A stretch of DNA of 51,405 bases from Erythrobacter sp. (GTDB lineage: Bacteria > Pseudomonadota > Alphaproteobacteria > Sphingomonadales > Sphingomonadaceae): positions 1 to 51,405 of the forward strand of contig JAILWQ010000009.1 in the NCBI GenBank assembly GCA_025698865.1. Reading direction: 5' to 3'. The position numbers and the translations under genes were made by a program. Under the pieces are notes generated by a model. It was not told the origin of the DNA, made no database searches, and was given only the letters and a program-made list of their open reading frames with translations. This document shows positions 7,736 to 16,018 of this stretch, piece after piece. Each line of letters begins with the position of its first letter. Position 1 is the stretch's first letter.

Positions 7736-9567
7736 CAGACCGGTCCCTTGAGTGTGGTGGCCGGGTCATCCTTGGCCGTGCCGGTATCAGCCTTCTTCGG
7801 CATGCGGTTCCACAGCATCCGGCTGATATGGGCCGGAACAAAGGCCGGATGGCGGGCAGACCCGCGCGCATCAATGTGCTCGCGGGTCAGCTTGATCCGC
7901 CCCACGGGCAAGGCATCGGGCAATTGCAGGAAGCCGTGGTGCGGCTGCAGACGCAGGTCACTCTCGATCACGGCGGGGCGCACCACGCGGGTGCTGCCGA
8001 CGGACGTGCGTCCGCTATGCGGGCCGGTCTCGAAGCTATCCGAGGCGATGCGCACTTCCACTTCGACATCGCCGATGTTCCGCGACGCCCATTCCCGCGT
8101 GTCGCGGTCGATCAGCTGCAAATACAACTTCGAATTGCAGCAGCCGAGCAGCGCCTCGGCGCTGTCGCGGCCGTAGCGGCGGTGCATCTGGCCAATGGCC
8201 TGAAAGGTCAGCACCACGCTTGCCCCGAACTTGCGGCCCTCGGGCAAGAGCCGCGTGAGATTGTCGACGCGGGGCAAGTCGGCCAACTCGTCGAGAAAGA
8301 ACCACATGCGGCGCTGCGAGGATGGCGTAAGCCCCAACATGGCACTTGCGGCGCATTCCAGCCAGCAGGCGAGCAGTGGCTTCATAGCCTCGAAGTAATC
8401 TTCCTTGCGCGGCACGAACAGCCAGGGTTTGGGCCCCTGATGCGCGTCCAGCCCGCTGATGAATTCCCTGAAGGCGAAGCTCCCCCGATCCCCCGGCTCG
8501 CGCCACAGGAACTGCAGCAGGGTGGCGGCCTTGGCGAGCATGAACAACACGCTTCCCGTGGCGCGGTCGGCATCATCGGCAAAGGTCCGCGCCGATGAGG
8601 TGCCTGCCAGCCAGACCTTCATCTCCTCCTTGCCCTTGACCTGAAGCGCGTCGAGCAGGTCGGGGAGCGTGGTGCGCCCCTCGGCGCTCAGCACCCGCAG
8701 GATGTTGGCGACGAGGATACGACTGGTCTCCAGCCAGACATCGTCATCGCGCTCGCCGGTCTCGGAGACCAGCTGGCGGGCGATGCGATCGGCGTCAGCC
8801 GGATGGGCAATCTCTGAAAACGGTGACCAGAACGACGAACGCTCGTCGAAGGGATTGAGGATGATGTCACCGCGCTCGGGCCGGTAGTAGTGGGTGATGA
8901 ACTCTCCCGAGGTGTCGTAGACCAGCGCCGGTTCGCCGCGTGCTTCGACCTGGTCGAGCATCTGGCGCATGACGGTGGTCTTGCCAGCCCCGGTGGTGCC
9001 GAGCAGGGCAAAATGGCGACACTCCAGCCAGGACGGGACGCCGACCGAAGCAATGCGGATCGAGCGCGCATTGGTGGCCTTGCGCGTCTTCCGGGCAAGG
9101 ACGCGTTCGGTCACGATCTGCGTGCCAGTAATGAACCGGTCGCGGGTGGATTCCTTGCCCTCGCTGCGTATCCAGATAGCAAAGCCAAAGCACAGCAGCA
9201 TGCCGACCAGCGCGCCCAATGTGCCGCCGAGCAGCGCCCTGCCGAAAAGATCATCCCAGCACCAAACCCATATCCGGTCATTGGCCAGCACGCTGGCCGG
9301 CACCCGCGCGGTCCGGTCGTGAAGGTGAACCGTGATCGCAGGATCGCTGCGCCCGCTGGCAAACCAGCTGACCGCCACACCCTGCCAGTGCTGATAGGCA
9401 CAGGTCCATTGTTCGGACGGGGTGTTACGTGACGACAGCAAAAAGGCTCCGAGCCCGGCGCTGCCCGCAACGGTCCAGGCATAGCCGCGCCAGCGCGCGG
9501 CAAGCCCGGCGATGGTCTGCTTGAAGAGGCCTTGGCCCCTCAGGAGATTATCGCGGTCGCGGCTCAT
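7735..9567 (-). CDS. Type IV coupling protein (TrwB/TraD-like ATPase)
   Basis: Encodes 610 residues. Two N-terminal membrane helices (about residues 28-45 and 110-132) flank a periplasmic segment, then comes the cytosolic ring ATPase: Walker A GTTGAGKTT at about residue 193, Walker B WFFLDELADLPR at about residue 424, and the downstream QAIGQMHRRYG region. This is the TrwB/TraD family that docks the relaxase-DNA complex at a type IV secretion channel. It overlaps the upstream ribbon-helix-helix gene by four bases and the relaxase start by one, so the three are translationally coupled. No VirB channel genes are in the window, so the channel is encoded further left or supplied by another element. 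Confidence 0.92.
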   Translation of the reverse strand: MSRDRDNLLRGQGLFKQTIAGLAARWRGYAWTVAGSAGLGAFLLSSRNTPSEQWTCAYQHWQGVAVSWFASGRSDPAITVHLHDRTARVPASVLANDRIWVWCWDDLFGRALLGGTLGALVGMLLCFGFAIWIRSEGKESTRDRFITGTQIVTERVLARKTRKATNARSIRIASVGVPSWLECRHFALLGTTGAGKTTVMRQMLDQVEARGEPALVYDTSGEFITHYYRPERGDIILNPFDERSSFWSPFSEIAHPADADRIARQLVSETGERDDDVWLETSRILVANILRVLSAEGRTTLPDLLDALQVKGKEEMKVWLAGTSSARTFADDADRATGSVLFMLAKAATLLQFLWREPGDRGSFAFREFISGLDAHQGPKPWLFVPRKEDYFEAMKPLLACWLECAASAMLGLTPSSQRRMWFFLDELADLPRVDNLTRLLPEGRKFGASVVLTFQAIGQMHRRYGRDSAEALLGCCNSKLYLQLIDRDTREWASRNIGDVEVEVRIASDSFETGPHSGRTSVGSTRVVRPAVIESDLRLQPHHGFLQLPDALPVGRIKLTREHIDARGSARHPAFVPAHISRMLWNRMPKKADTGTAKDDPATTLKGPV

Positions 9568-9947
9568 GACAGCGCCTCCGCTGCTAGCGCGCGCTGACGG
9601 CGATAGGCCGAGTGCGCCGCTTCGCCGATCATGCTGTCGGTACGGTCGGCATCGCCATCGCCGCGCAAGGCCGCGCGGCGGGCATAGGCATAGGCCGCGC
9701 TGGCAGTGAACAGGCTGCGATCGAGCAGCGCTTCGATCACGCCAAGCCGCGCATCGAATGCCGCCATGGCATCATCGCCAGCGTTGCTGCCGCCACCCGT
9801 CATCGGGCCGTCAGTAACCGCGCCAAGCCCGGCCTCAATCACTCGCGACAGGGCCTGATAGCGTGTCAATCCGCGCGCCTCGGCATAGCGCCGGATCATC
9901 ACTTCCTGCCCCATCGGGACGCGAACGGAGAGCTTGACCCGGTTCAT
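9564..9947 (-). CDS. Ribbon-helix-helix relaxosome accessory protein (TrwA/MobC-like)
   Basis: Encodes 127 residues from ATG 9947, with GGGAGG seven bases upstream. The first 45 residues look like a ribbon-helix-helix unit: a beta strand (RVKLSVRVPMGQEVMI) then two helices (RRYAEARGLTRYQALSRVIEAGL). The rest is an Ala/Arg-rich helical region. In R388, TrwA binds oriT, stimulates nicking and represses the trwABC operon. This gene occupies the equivalent place, first in the operon and next to the candidate oriT, and a perfect 10-base inverted repeat lies just upstream of its ribosome site. Similarity to TrwA itself is structural and positional, not clear at sequence level; MobC-like is the alternative. 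Confidence 0.72.
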   Translation of the reverse strand: MNRVKLSVRVPMGQEVMIRRYAEARGLTRYQALSRVIEAGLGAVTDGPMTGGGSNAGDDAMAAFDARLGVIEALLDRSLFTASAAYAYARRAALRGDGDADRTDSMIGEAAHSAYRRQRALAAEALS

Positions 9948-9960
9948 GGCCGCGCCTCCC

Positions 9961-9983
9961 GGAGCGCGCCATTGGCGCGCTCC
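9961..9983. promoter_or_regulatory. Perfect inverted repeat upstream of trwA-like gene
   Basis: GGAGCGCGCC (9961-9970) and GGCGCGCTCC (9974-9983) are separated by only ATT. The repeat ends directly against the ribosome site of the ribbon-helix-helix gene. It could be that protein's operator, an accessory relaxosome binding site, or an RNA hairpin controlling translation of the operon's first gene. Confidence 0.55.
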
Positions 9984-10092
9984 TCAAATGGCGCAAATTC
10001 GCGGGTTTCCGACGCACCGCCAAAAGAGCGCGCGCATCGCCCCCCACAGAAATGACGGAATCCTGCCCCGCGAGGGCGCGTCTGGTGTGTGA

Positions 10093-10121
10093 CTGATAGA
10101 CTGGCTCGATGCGTAGCATCG
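10093..10121 (-). other. Candidate origin of transfer (oriT) with predicted nic site
   Basis: Read on the minus strand, CGATGC-TAC-GCATCG (10121 to 10107) forms a hairpin, followed by nine bases AGCCAGTCT and then ATCAG. The R388 oriT, as I recall it, has a hairpin, nine bases ending GTCT, then the nick and ATAG. On that model the nick lies between 10098 and 10097 on the minus strand. The site is in the 211-base gap upstream of the trwA-like gene, where oriT sits in R388-type systems, and the relaxase is MobF. Orientation is unusual: the trwABC-like genes would enter the recipient first. Confidence 0.5.
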
Positions 10122-10158
10122 CAGCCTTTCTCCGGTTCCTGCTTGAACCCTGACTTGC

Positions 10159-10659
10159 TCATTGATCGCCTCCTGTTCTGGAATTCCGGGAGGCGACGAA
10201 GTCGCGGATCACTGCGTGATCCGCTGCGTCCACGGCAGCACGATCCTTGAAAGGCTTCTGGGCAATCGAAGGCAGGTACTGCATCGGTCGTCCGCCGATC
10301 CAATCGTCCACGATGCCGTCGACGGCTCCGCGCAGGCGCTGTCGCAATTCGCGGGCGTCGACGGGGTCGAGCTTGGCCCATTCGAGCTGCCGCTCGATGT
10401 ATCCGCCAAGGGGGTATTCGCGCTGGTCGATGATCAGCGGCGGACCTTCGAACTGGACGTTGTATCGCACCCCCTTGAACCGGTCGAACAGCGGGCGCTG
10501 GAGATAGAGCCAGTCCTCGATGAAGCCGCGATAGGTCGCGCCATCGGCCCCAGGCCGCTTCATCTTCTGGACAAAATCATCGATCATCGGGCCGACCATT
10601 GCAGCCTGAAAATCAGCGGAGGCGACGATCTCGTAAAACAGGTCGCGGCGATAGGTCAT
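10159..10659 (-). CDS. Hypothetical protein of the mobilisation module
   Basis: Encodes 166 residues from ATG 10659, with CGGAG upstream; the longer frame to 10767 overlaps the upstream gene completely and is unlikely. It is soluble, largely helical, acidic in the middle, with a DDFVQKMKRPGAD segment and a conserved-looking EDWLYLQRPLFDRFKG core. No known domain is recognised. It overlaps the upstream gene by four bases (ATGA), so the pair is translationally coupled, and it lies just upstream of the candidate oriT on the same strand as the relaxase genes. A role in element maintenance or transfer is inferred from position only. Confidence 0.65.
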   Translation of the reverse strand: MTYRRDLFYEIVASADFQAAMVGPMIDDFVQKMKRPGADGATYRGFIEDWLYLQRPLFDRFKGVRYNVQFEGPPLIIDQREYPLGGYIERQLEWAKLDPVDARELRQRLRGAVDGIVDDWIGGRPMQYLPSIAQKPFKDRAAVDAADHAVIRDFVASRNSRTGGDQ

Positions 10660-10931
10660 GACAATCTCCGAATGGAATGGGGATGAGGCGAGGCGCTGAT
10701 CACGGCCTCGTCGATGGCCGAGCGGACACGGTCCGCGAGGTTGCTGGCGTGCTCGGCATTGAGCCACAGGCGGGTGGTGCCGACCGTGAGGTAGCCGCCG
10801 CAGCAGGTCCCTTGCGGACCGCCGACTGGCCAGTTCAGCAATTCGATGGCGACCGCGTGACCCGCAATGCGTTCAAGGCTGGGCGCAAGCTCGGCGATGG
10901 CGCGGGGGCGATGCAGAGGCTCGCTGCTCAT
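10656..10931 (-). CDS. Small hypothetical protein of the mobilisation module
   Basis: Encodes 91 residues. Four-base overlaps with both the AlpA-like gene upstream and the 166-residue gene downstream show a compact operon. The centre has a CCGGYLTVGTTRLWLNAEHA stretch that looks like a small beta-rich fold followed by a helix (ASNLADRVRSAIDEAV). No signal peptide, membrane helix or recognised domain is present. Function is unknown. Confidence 0.6.
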   Translation of the reverse strand: MSSEPLHRPRAIAELAPSLERIAGHAVAIELLNWPVGGPQGTCCGGYLTVGTTRLWLNAEHASNLADRVRSAIDEAVISASPHPHSIRRLS

Positions 10932-11182
10932 GACGGCTTGCCTTGAGAGCGTTCGGCACTTTCGCTGGCGCGCTCCAACGACGGCGCAGCCGCAGCAGAA
11001 GGAAGGCCAGCGATCCAGCTGCTGATATCACTCTCGCGCCAGCGCAAACCGCGCCGGTTGATTATGCAGGGCGGGGGCAGGGCATTGCGTGCCACCATTT
11101 TATAGATGGTCGAACGCGAGCGGATGTTGAGCGCAGCCTGGAGCTGCCGCATATTGAGGAGAACAATTGTCGTTTCACGCAT
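10928..11182 (-). CDS. AlpA-family regulator / excisionase-like protein
   Basis: Encodes 84 residues. The first 60 form the MerR-like winged helix typical of AlpA proteins: LLNMRQLQAALNIRSRSTIY, then KMVARNALPPP and the RRGLRWRESDISSWI helix. AlpA proteins regulate phage-type integrases and the excision of integrated elements, and related excisionases act as recombination directionality factors. The gene is first in a tight minus-strand group upstream of the candidate oriT and about 1.4 kb from the tRNA attachment site. No integrase is seen near it, so its partner is probably at the other, unseen end of the element. Confidence 0.82.
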   Translation of the reverse strand: MRETTIVLLNMRQLQAALNIRSRSTIYKMVARNALPPPCIINRRGLRWRESDISSWIAGLPSAAAAPSLERASESAERSQGKPS

Positions 11183-11264
11183 GGGAACCTCCGTTGAAGA
11201 GGCCCCTCATCATGCATATCGCGAGCTGCCGGTCGCTGCGTTGGTCACCAATTGGCGAGAAAAT

Positions 11265-12317
11265 CTATGCGATGAAGCGTGGCGACAAATTTAGCTCAGC
11301 CTGAACGGTGTTGGACAAGGGGCCGATCACCGCCGCGTACCGGCCACCCTTCAGCTCAAGAAACCAGCTATGCGGCTTCTTGGTGTGCTTCTTGCCTTCT
11401 TCAGCGGGATCGATTGACGGGGCTTCGCCAGATATGTTGACCCTGCACAGAAGCCGTTCCTCAAGGTCGTTGATCTCGCCAGCTTGCAGTAGCCGGGACG
11501 CTTCAATCTTCAGGATGTTCTCGAACTTCTTGACCACTTTCCCCTCCACCAGGTTTTCCTTGGACGGGGCCTCCACATTACCGGTCACCACGTCGATGAT
11601 GACCTGCAAGGCGATCCTCACCTTGAGCCGCTTGATCCGTTCATCAGGGTAGATGTCGGGCGTCTTGTCGAAAAGGTGCAGCAGCTCCTGTGCCACGGGA
11701 GGATGCCAAAGGTAGAAGTTGAACCAATCGCCGGTGGGTTCTGGCGTGACGACGATGAAGTGCTGATCCGGGTTCTTGGTGCCAAACAATGTGGCCGCGA
11801 TCCACGGATCAGAAAGCACATTCTGGCTCAGGATGAGGTCGACCGGCTTGTTGCTCACAGGGCTGGCGAACGCACCCACTCCAGATGTCGCCAGACGCAT
11901 GATCGAATGGTTGCCTGCGTTCACCTCATGGAGCACCGCATCAATGTGGCGTTGGTCGCGGCATCTGACTCGGCGGGGCAAAACCCACCAAGCAAGACAG
12001 TACTTCCATTTCTTCCGCTGCATCCCGGCAAAGGCAAAGATAAAACCGACTGCTCCAGAAAGCGTGATCAATAGCACGTCGAAAGCCAAAAGGTCGGGAG
12101 TGGCCACCACCATGTAGAGGATAAAGCCCAAGCATATGGCGCTCAGCACGATGAGGACATTTGCCTGTTGGTGGATGAACGAGAACAGTCTCTCGAACTG
12201 GCTCGCCGCCGTCCGGATTTCCCTGGTGGTGGTCGCTAATCCCAATTCACGGATGCGCCGTTCGACATACTCATCGAAGTCAGTCTCAGCGGATTTGCTG
12301 GAACGCGGCTTTCCCAT
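11265..12317 (-). CDS. Two-helix membrane protein of unknown function
   Basis: Encodes 350 residues. A charged N-terminal helix (residues 1-45) is followed by two membrane helices (about 54-72 and 79-97), then a soluble domain of about 250 residues with mixed alpha/beta character and a lysine-rich GKKHTKKPHSW stretch near the end. I recognise no domain. It is the last gene before the tRNA attachment site, alone on its transcript, with an 82-base gap to the AlpA-like gene. Its codon use is less GC-biased than the core genes. Placement at the element boundary is typical of cargo; an immunity or surface-exclusion role is possible but unsupported. Confidence 0.65.
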   Translation of the reverse strand: MGKPRSSKSAETDFDEYVERRIRELGLATTTREIRTAASQFERLFSFIHQQANVLIVLSAICLGFILYMVVATPDLLAFDVLLITLSGAVGFIFAFAGMQRKKWKYCLAWWVLPRRVRCRDQRHIDAVLHEVNAGNHSIMRLATSGVGAFASPVSNKPVDLILSQNVLSDPWIAATLFGTKNPDQHFIVVTPEPTGDWFNFYLWHPPVAQELLHLFDKTPDIYPDERIKRLKVRIALQVIIDVVTGNVEAPSKENLVEGKVVKKFENILKIEASRLLQAGEINDLEERLLCRVNISGEAPSIDPAEEGKKHTKKPHSWFLELKGGRYAAVIGPLSNTVQAELNLSPRFIA

Positions 12318-12440
12318 TGAGCATGCTTAGCAATTCGGAACCGCCAGAACAACGTGAGGTAGGGGACACGGTGGCTTGAGCGCGCTCCATTAATGCCTCC
12401 ACGGTTCTTACTGGCGGTTATCGGCCAACATCTGTGGATA

Positions 12441-12509
12441 GCGTGATGCGAATCACGCCGGCAGAGGGGGTGGAGCCTATATGGAGCCTATAGTCAAAAT
12501 TAGGCTCCA
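12441..12509. repeat. Repeat cluster beside the attachment site
   Basis: TGGAGCCTATA occurs twice in direct tandem (12471-12481 and 12482-12492), and its reverse complement TAGGCTCCA follows at 12501-12509. A further inverted repeat, GCGTGAT-GCGA-ATCACGC, lies at 12441-12458. The cluster is 60-130 bases inside the element from the 3' end of tRNA-Lys, where tyrosine integrases have arm-type and excisionase sites. The surrounding 12,318-12,567 has no convincing gene. Confidence 0.5.
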
Positions 12510-12567
12510 AGGAGCACGGACTTAGCCGCCGTTGCCCCGCTATGTACTTAGATTTATTAGGAAGTTT

Positions 12568-12643
<76 letters not shown>

Positions 12644-12743
12644 ACGTGCCGGCGGTTTGCGGCGCCGAGGCGGTTGAAGTCCGACTCGGGGGAGGCGCGT
12701 CATATAAAGACGTTTCCTCCGGATGAAAGGGTTTTCTTGCGCG

Positions 12744-13859
12744 TCAGTGCAACAAACCGCCGGGCCGCGCCTGCCGGTTCCAGCGATAGACCATCATCAG
12801 CGAGCCGATGCAGATCATGTTGGTCATCATCGAACTGCCGCCATGGCTGACGAAGGGCAGGGGAATGCCCACCACCGGGGCAAGGCCCATCACCATCATC
12901 AGGTTGATCGCGACGTAGAAGAAGATCGTCGCCGTCATCCCCGCCGCGAGCAGCTTGGAGAAGCGGTCGGGCGAATTGCGCGCCACGTTCAGCCCCCAGC
13001 GCAGGATGATCGCGAAGATCGCGATGATCAGCATTCCGCCCAGGAAACCCCATTCCTCGGCCATGGTGGCGAAGACGAAGTCGGTGTGCGGTTCGGGCAG
13101 ATAGTTGAGGTGGCTTTGCGAACCCTCGTTGAAACCCTTGCCGGTGATGCCGCCGGAGCCGATCGCGATCTTCGACTGGGTGATGTGATAGCCCGAGCCG
13201 AGCGGGTCGTTCTCGGGATCGAGAAAGGTCGTCACGCGTCGCTGCTGGTAGGGCTTGAGACCGAAGAAGAAGGCGACCGGTGCGAGCACCGCACCCGCGG
13301 CGCCGAGCATGGCGAACCAGCGCATCGGCAGCCCGGCGAGAAACATGACCAGTCCCCCGCCGAACAGGATGGCGAGCGAGGTGCCGAGATCGGGCTGAAG
13401 CAGCACGAGGCCGACTGGCAGCATGATGAGTACGGTCGCAGGGACCAGCGAGCGCCAGGTCGGCACCATGCCGACGGGCAGATCGCCGTAGAAGCGTGCG
13501 AGGGCCAGGACGATGGCGGGCTTCATCAGTTCGGAGGGTTGCAACTGGATGAAGCCGAGATTGAGCCAGCGCTGGCTGCCGCCCCCGACGAAGCCCATCG
13601 CTTCCACCAGCACCAGCAGCAGCAGGACCACGACATAGATCGGATAGGCCGCCATCTTCACCAGCGACGGCGAGAACAACGTCATCACCGTCGCCATGGC
13701 CAGGAACACCCCGAAGCGGACGAGGTGGGAGGCAGCGTAGGGCTGCCAGCTTCCCCCGCTGGCGGAGAACAGCACCAGCGCGCCGAAGCCGACGAGGAAG
13801 ATCAGCGGCAGGAGCATCTGCCATGGCTGGCGAGCGACGGGCGCGGGAACGAAGCTCAT
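12744..13859 (-). CDS. rodA: RodA, lipid II glycosyltransferase of the elongasome
   Basis: Encodes 371 residues from ATG 13859, which overlaps the mrdA stop by four bases; the longer open frame is discarded. It is a SEDS-family multi-pass membrane protein with about ten helices. It carries the essential LLQPDLGTSLAI segment, whose Asp is the proposed catalytic residue, plus the SEDS signatures QPSELMKPA, ITGKGF and the C-terminal LPFVSHGGSSM. RodA polymerises glycan strands for lateral wall growth with PBP2, encoded immediately upstream. It is last in the mreBCD-mrdA-rodA operon. The gene is intact, of normal length, and unaffected by the nearby element. Confidence 0.96.
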   Translation of the reverse strand: MSFVPAPVARQPWQMLLPLIFLVGFGALVLFSASGGSWQPYAASHLVRFGVFLAMATVMTLFSPSLVKMAAYPIYVVVLLLLVLVEAMGFVGGGSQRWLNLGFIQLQPSELMKPAIVLALARFYGDLPVGMVPTWRSLVPATVLIMLPVGLVLLQPDLGTSLAILFGGGLVMFLAGLPMRWFAMLGAAGAVLAPVAFFFGLKPYQQRRVTTFLDPENDPLGSGYHITQSKIAIGSGGITGKGFNEGSQSHLNYLPEPHTDFVFATMAEEWGFLGGMLIIAIFAIILRWGLNVARNSPDRFSKLLAAGMTATIFFYVAINLMMVMGLAPVVGIPLPFVSHGGSSMMTNMICIGSLMMVYRWNRQARPGGLLH

Positions 13860-16009
13860 CGCGCGGGACCCGTGCCGGCCGCCGGGCTCGGAGCGGGAGA
13901 GGGCGAGGGCGAGGGCGCAGGCGCGGCAAAATTGCCGGCGCCGGTCGCGGTGCCCGCGGCGTCGGGCGGCGGCCCCTCGGCGCGGGGATTGGCTTCGGAG
14001 CGCGGAGCGATCACGTCGTCCGCGATCTCTTCGCTCTGACGCGCATCGACCCGTGCCTCGGCCTCGACCAGATCGGCGATATCCTCGACCCGGCTCGGCG
14101 CCGGAGGCACGGCTTCGCCCGCTGCCGCTGCATAGGCGGCGTATTTTGCGGTGAGGCGTTCCTGCGCGGTGCCGCCCCATTGCTTCTCGAGCGCGTGGAG
14201 CGCTTCCATGCCTTTCGCGGGATCGAACATGAATGTCATCACGTCGCGCGCGATCGGATAGGCGGAGCCCGAACCGCCGCCATGCTCGATCACCACCACG
14301 CCTGCATATTTGGGTTTGTCGAAGGGCGCGAAGAACACGAACAGACCGTGGTCGCGATATTTCCACGGGCCGGACTTGCCGTCCGACTTGCTCAGCGAGA
14401 CGACCTGCGCGGTTCCGGTCTTACCGGCCATCAGGATGTCGTCGAACGGCAGACGCGCGCGGCCGGCCGTACCGGGGCCGTTGACCACGTCGCTCATCGC
14501 CTGGCGGACATATTCGACGTGATCGTCGCGGAAATTCGCCATGTGGAAGGCGCTCGGCTTCACCGCGCGGTTGAGGCGGGGCTGCACGTGGTTGCCCGTG
14601 GCAAGCCGCGCCGACATCACCGCGAGCTGGAGCGGATTGGTGAGGTAATAACCCTGGCCGATCGAGGAGTTGACCGTGTCGTAGCTCTGCCAGGCGCGAT
14701 CGTATTTCTGCTCGAGCCAGGTGGGCGAGGGGACCGTGCCGTAGAACTGGCTGAGCACCGGCAGGTCGAACTGCTTGCCAAGACCGAGTGTCTTGGCGAA
14801 TTCGGCGACCTTCTCGAAGCCGACTTCCTGGGCGATCCGGTAATAATAGCTGTCGCAGCTCTGGTAGATGCCCTTGGCCATGTTGACCTGGCCGTGATTG
14901 CCCCAGCAATTGAAGAACCGGTTGCCGACCCGCACGCCGCCACCGCAGGTGATGGTGTGGTTCGGATCGACGCCGGCCTGCAGGAACGCCATCGAATGCA
15001 TCGGCTTGACGGTCGATCCGGGGGGATAGAGTCCCTTCAGCACCTTGTTGCGCAGGGGCACGCGCTCGTCGTCGCGCAGCATGGCGTACTCGACGCGGCC
15101 GATCCCGGCGGAAAAGCTGTTGGGATCGAAGCTGGGCATGGAGGCCATGCAGAGGATGTCGCCGGTTTCGCAGTCCATCACCACGACCGACCCGCTTTCG
15201 AGGCCGATGCGGCGTGCGGCGTAGTCCTGCAACGGCCCGTCGATTGTCAGGTGGATCGGGTCGCCCTGAACGTCCTCGCGCGTTTCGAGATCGCGGACGA
15301 TGCGGCCCGAGGCCGTCACCTCGACCCGGCGCGCGCCGGGAATCCCGCGCAGTTCCTGTTCGAAGACCTTTTCCAGCCCGTCCTTGCCGATCTTGTAGCC
15401 GGGGGTGATGAGCAGCGGATTGCGGTCCTGCTCGTCATATTCCTCGGCATTGGCCGGGCCGACATAGCCGACGAGATGGCCGACCGCAGGGCCTGTCGGA
15501 TAGAAGCGTGAGAAGCCGCGCTGCGGCACCACGCCATGCATGTCCGGCAGGCGCACGCTGATCGCGGCGAACTGCTCGTAGTCCAGCCCGGTCGCGACCT
15601 CGACGGGCTGGAAGCCGGGCGATTCCTCGATCCGCTGGTTGATGTCGGCGATCTGCGCATCGCCGAGGCCGAGGATCTCGCCAAGCCGCGCGATGGTCGC
15701 CTCGCTGTCTGCCAGCCGGTCGGGAATGACGTCGACGCGAAAATCGGCGCGGTTGGAAGCGAGCGGCGCCCCGTTGCGATCGAGGAGCCAGCCACGGCGC
15801 GGTGGGATCAGCGACAGGTTGACCCGGTTGCTCTCCGATTCGAGCTCGTATTTCTCGTTTTCCGCGATCGCGATATAGCCCATCCGGGCCGCCAGAAGCG
15901 TTCCGATGCCGCCCATTCCGGCCGCGATCGCAAAGCTGCGGCGCGTGAACGCCGTGTCCAGCGTCGTGGCGGTGACGTGTTCGCGCCTGCGGTTCTTTCC
16001 CAGAATCAC
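13856..16009 (-). CDS. mrdA: Penicillin-binding protein 2 (elongation transpeptidase)
   Basis: Encodes 717 residues from GTG 16009. One membrane anchor lies near residues 27-48, then the pedestal domain, then the transpeptidase domain with the acylated serine in STVK (PPGSTVKPMHS), the SCD form of the SxN motif (YQSCDSYYYR) and KTG (MAGKTGTAQ). The C-terminal 80-90 residues are a low-complexity tail rich in Pro, Ala and Ser with repeated PS pairs, longer than in E. coli PBP2 but common in alphaproteobacteria. It crosslinks new lateral-wall peptidoglycan with RodA. The GTG start leaves nine bases after the mreD stop. Confidence 0.96.
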   Translation of the reverse strand: MILGKNRRREHVTATTLDTAFTRRSFAIAAGMGGIGTLLAARMGYIAIAENEKYELESESNRVNLSLIPPRRGWLLDRNGAPLASNRADFRVDVIPDRLADSEATIARLGEILGLGDAQIADINQRIEESPGFQPVEVATGLDYEQFAAISVRLPDMHGVVPQRGFSRFYPTGPAVGHLVGYVGPANAEEYDEQDRNPLLITPGYKIGKDGLEKVFEQELRGIPGARRVEVTASGRIVRDLETREDVQGDPIHLTIDGPLQDYAARRIGLESGSVVVMDCETGDILCMASMPSFDPNSFSAGIGRVEYAMLRDDERVPLRNKVLKGLYPPGSTVKPMHSMAFLQAGVDPNHTITCGGGVRVGNRFFNCWGNHGQVNMAKGIYQSCDSYYYRIAQEVGFEKVAEFAKTLGLGKQFDLPVLSQFYGTVPSPTWLEQKYDRAWQSYDTVNSSIGQGYYLTNPLQLAVMSARLATGNHVQPRLNRAVKPSAFHMANFRDDHVEYVRQAMSDVVNGPGTAGRARLPFDDILMAGKTGTAQVVSLSKSDGKSGPWKYRDHGLFVFFAPFDKPKYAGVVVIEHGGGSGSAYPIARDVMTFMFDPAKGMEALHALEKQWGGTAQERLTAKYAAYAAAAGEAVPPAPSRVEDIADLVEAEARVDARQSEEIADDVIAPRSEANPRAEGPPPDAAGTATGAGNFAAPAPSPSPSPAPSPAAGTGPAR

Positions 16010-16018
16010 GCCGCGCCC

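Noticed and set aside
1..12567. Integrase, VirB mating-pair genes, replication or CRISPR genes
   Set aside because: Looked for in all frames and not found in the window; they may lie left of base 1.
13823..15511. 562-codon plus-strand frame opposite mrdA
   Set aside because: Mirror frame of the highly GC-biased mrdA gene; no ribosome site or protein-like pattern.
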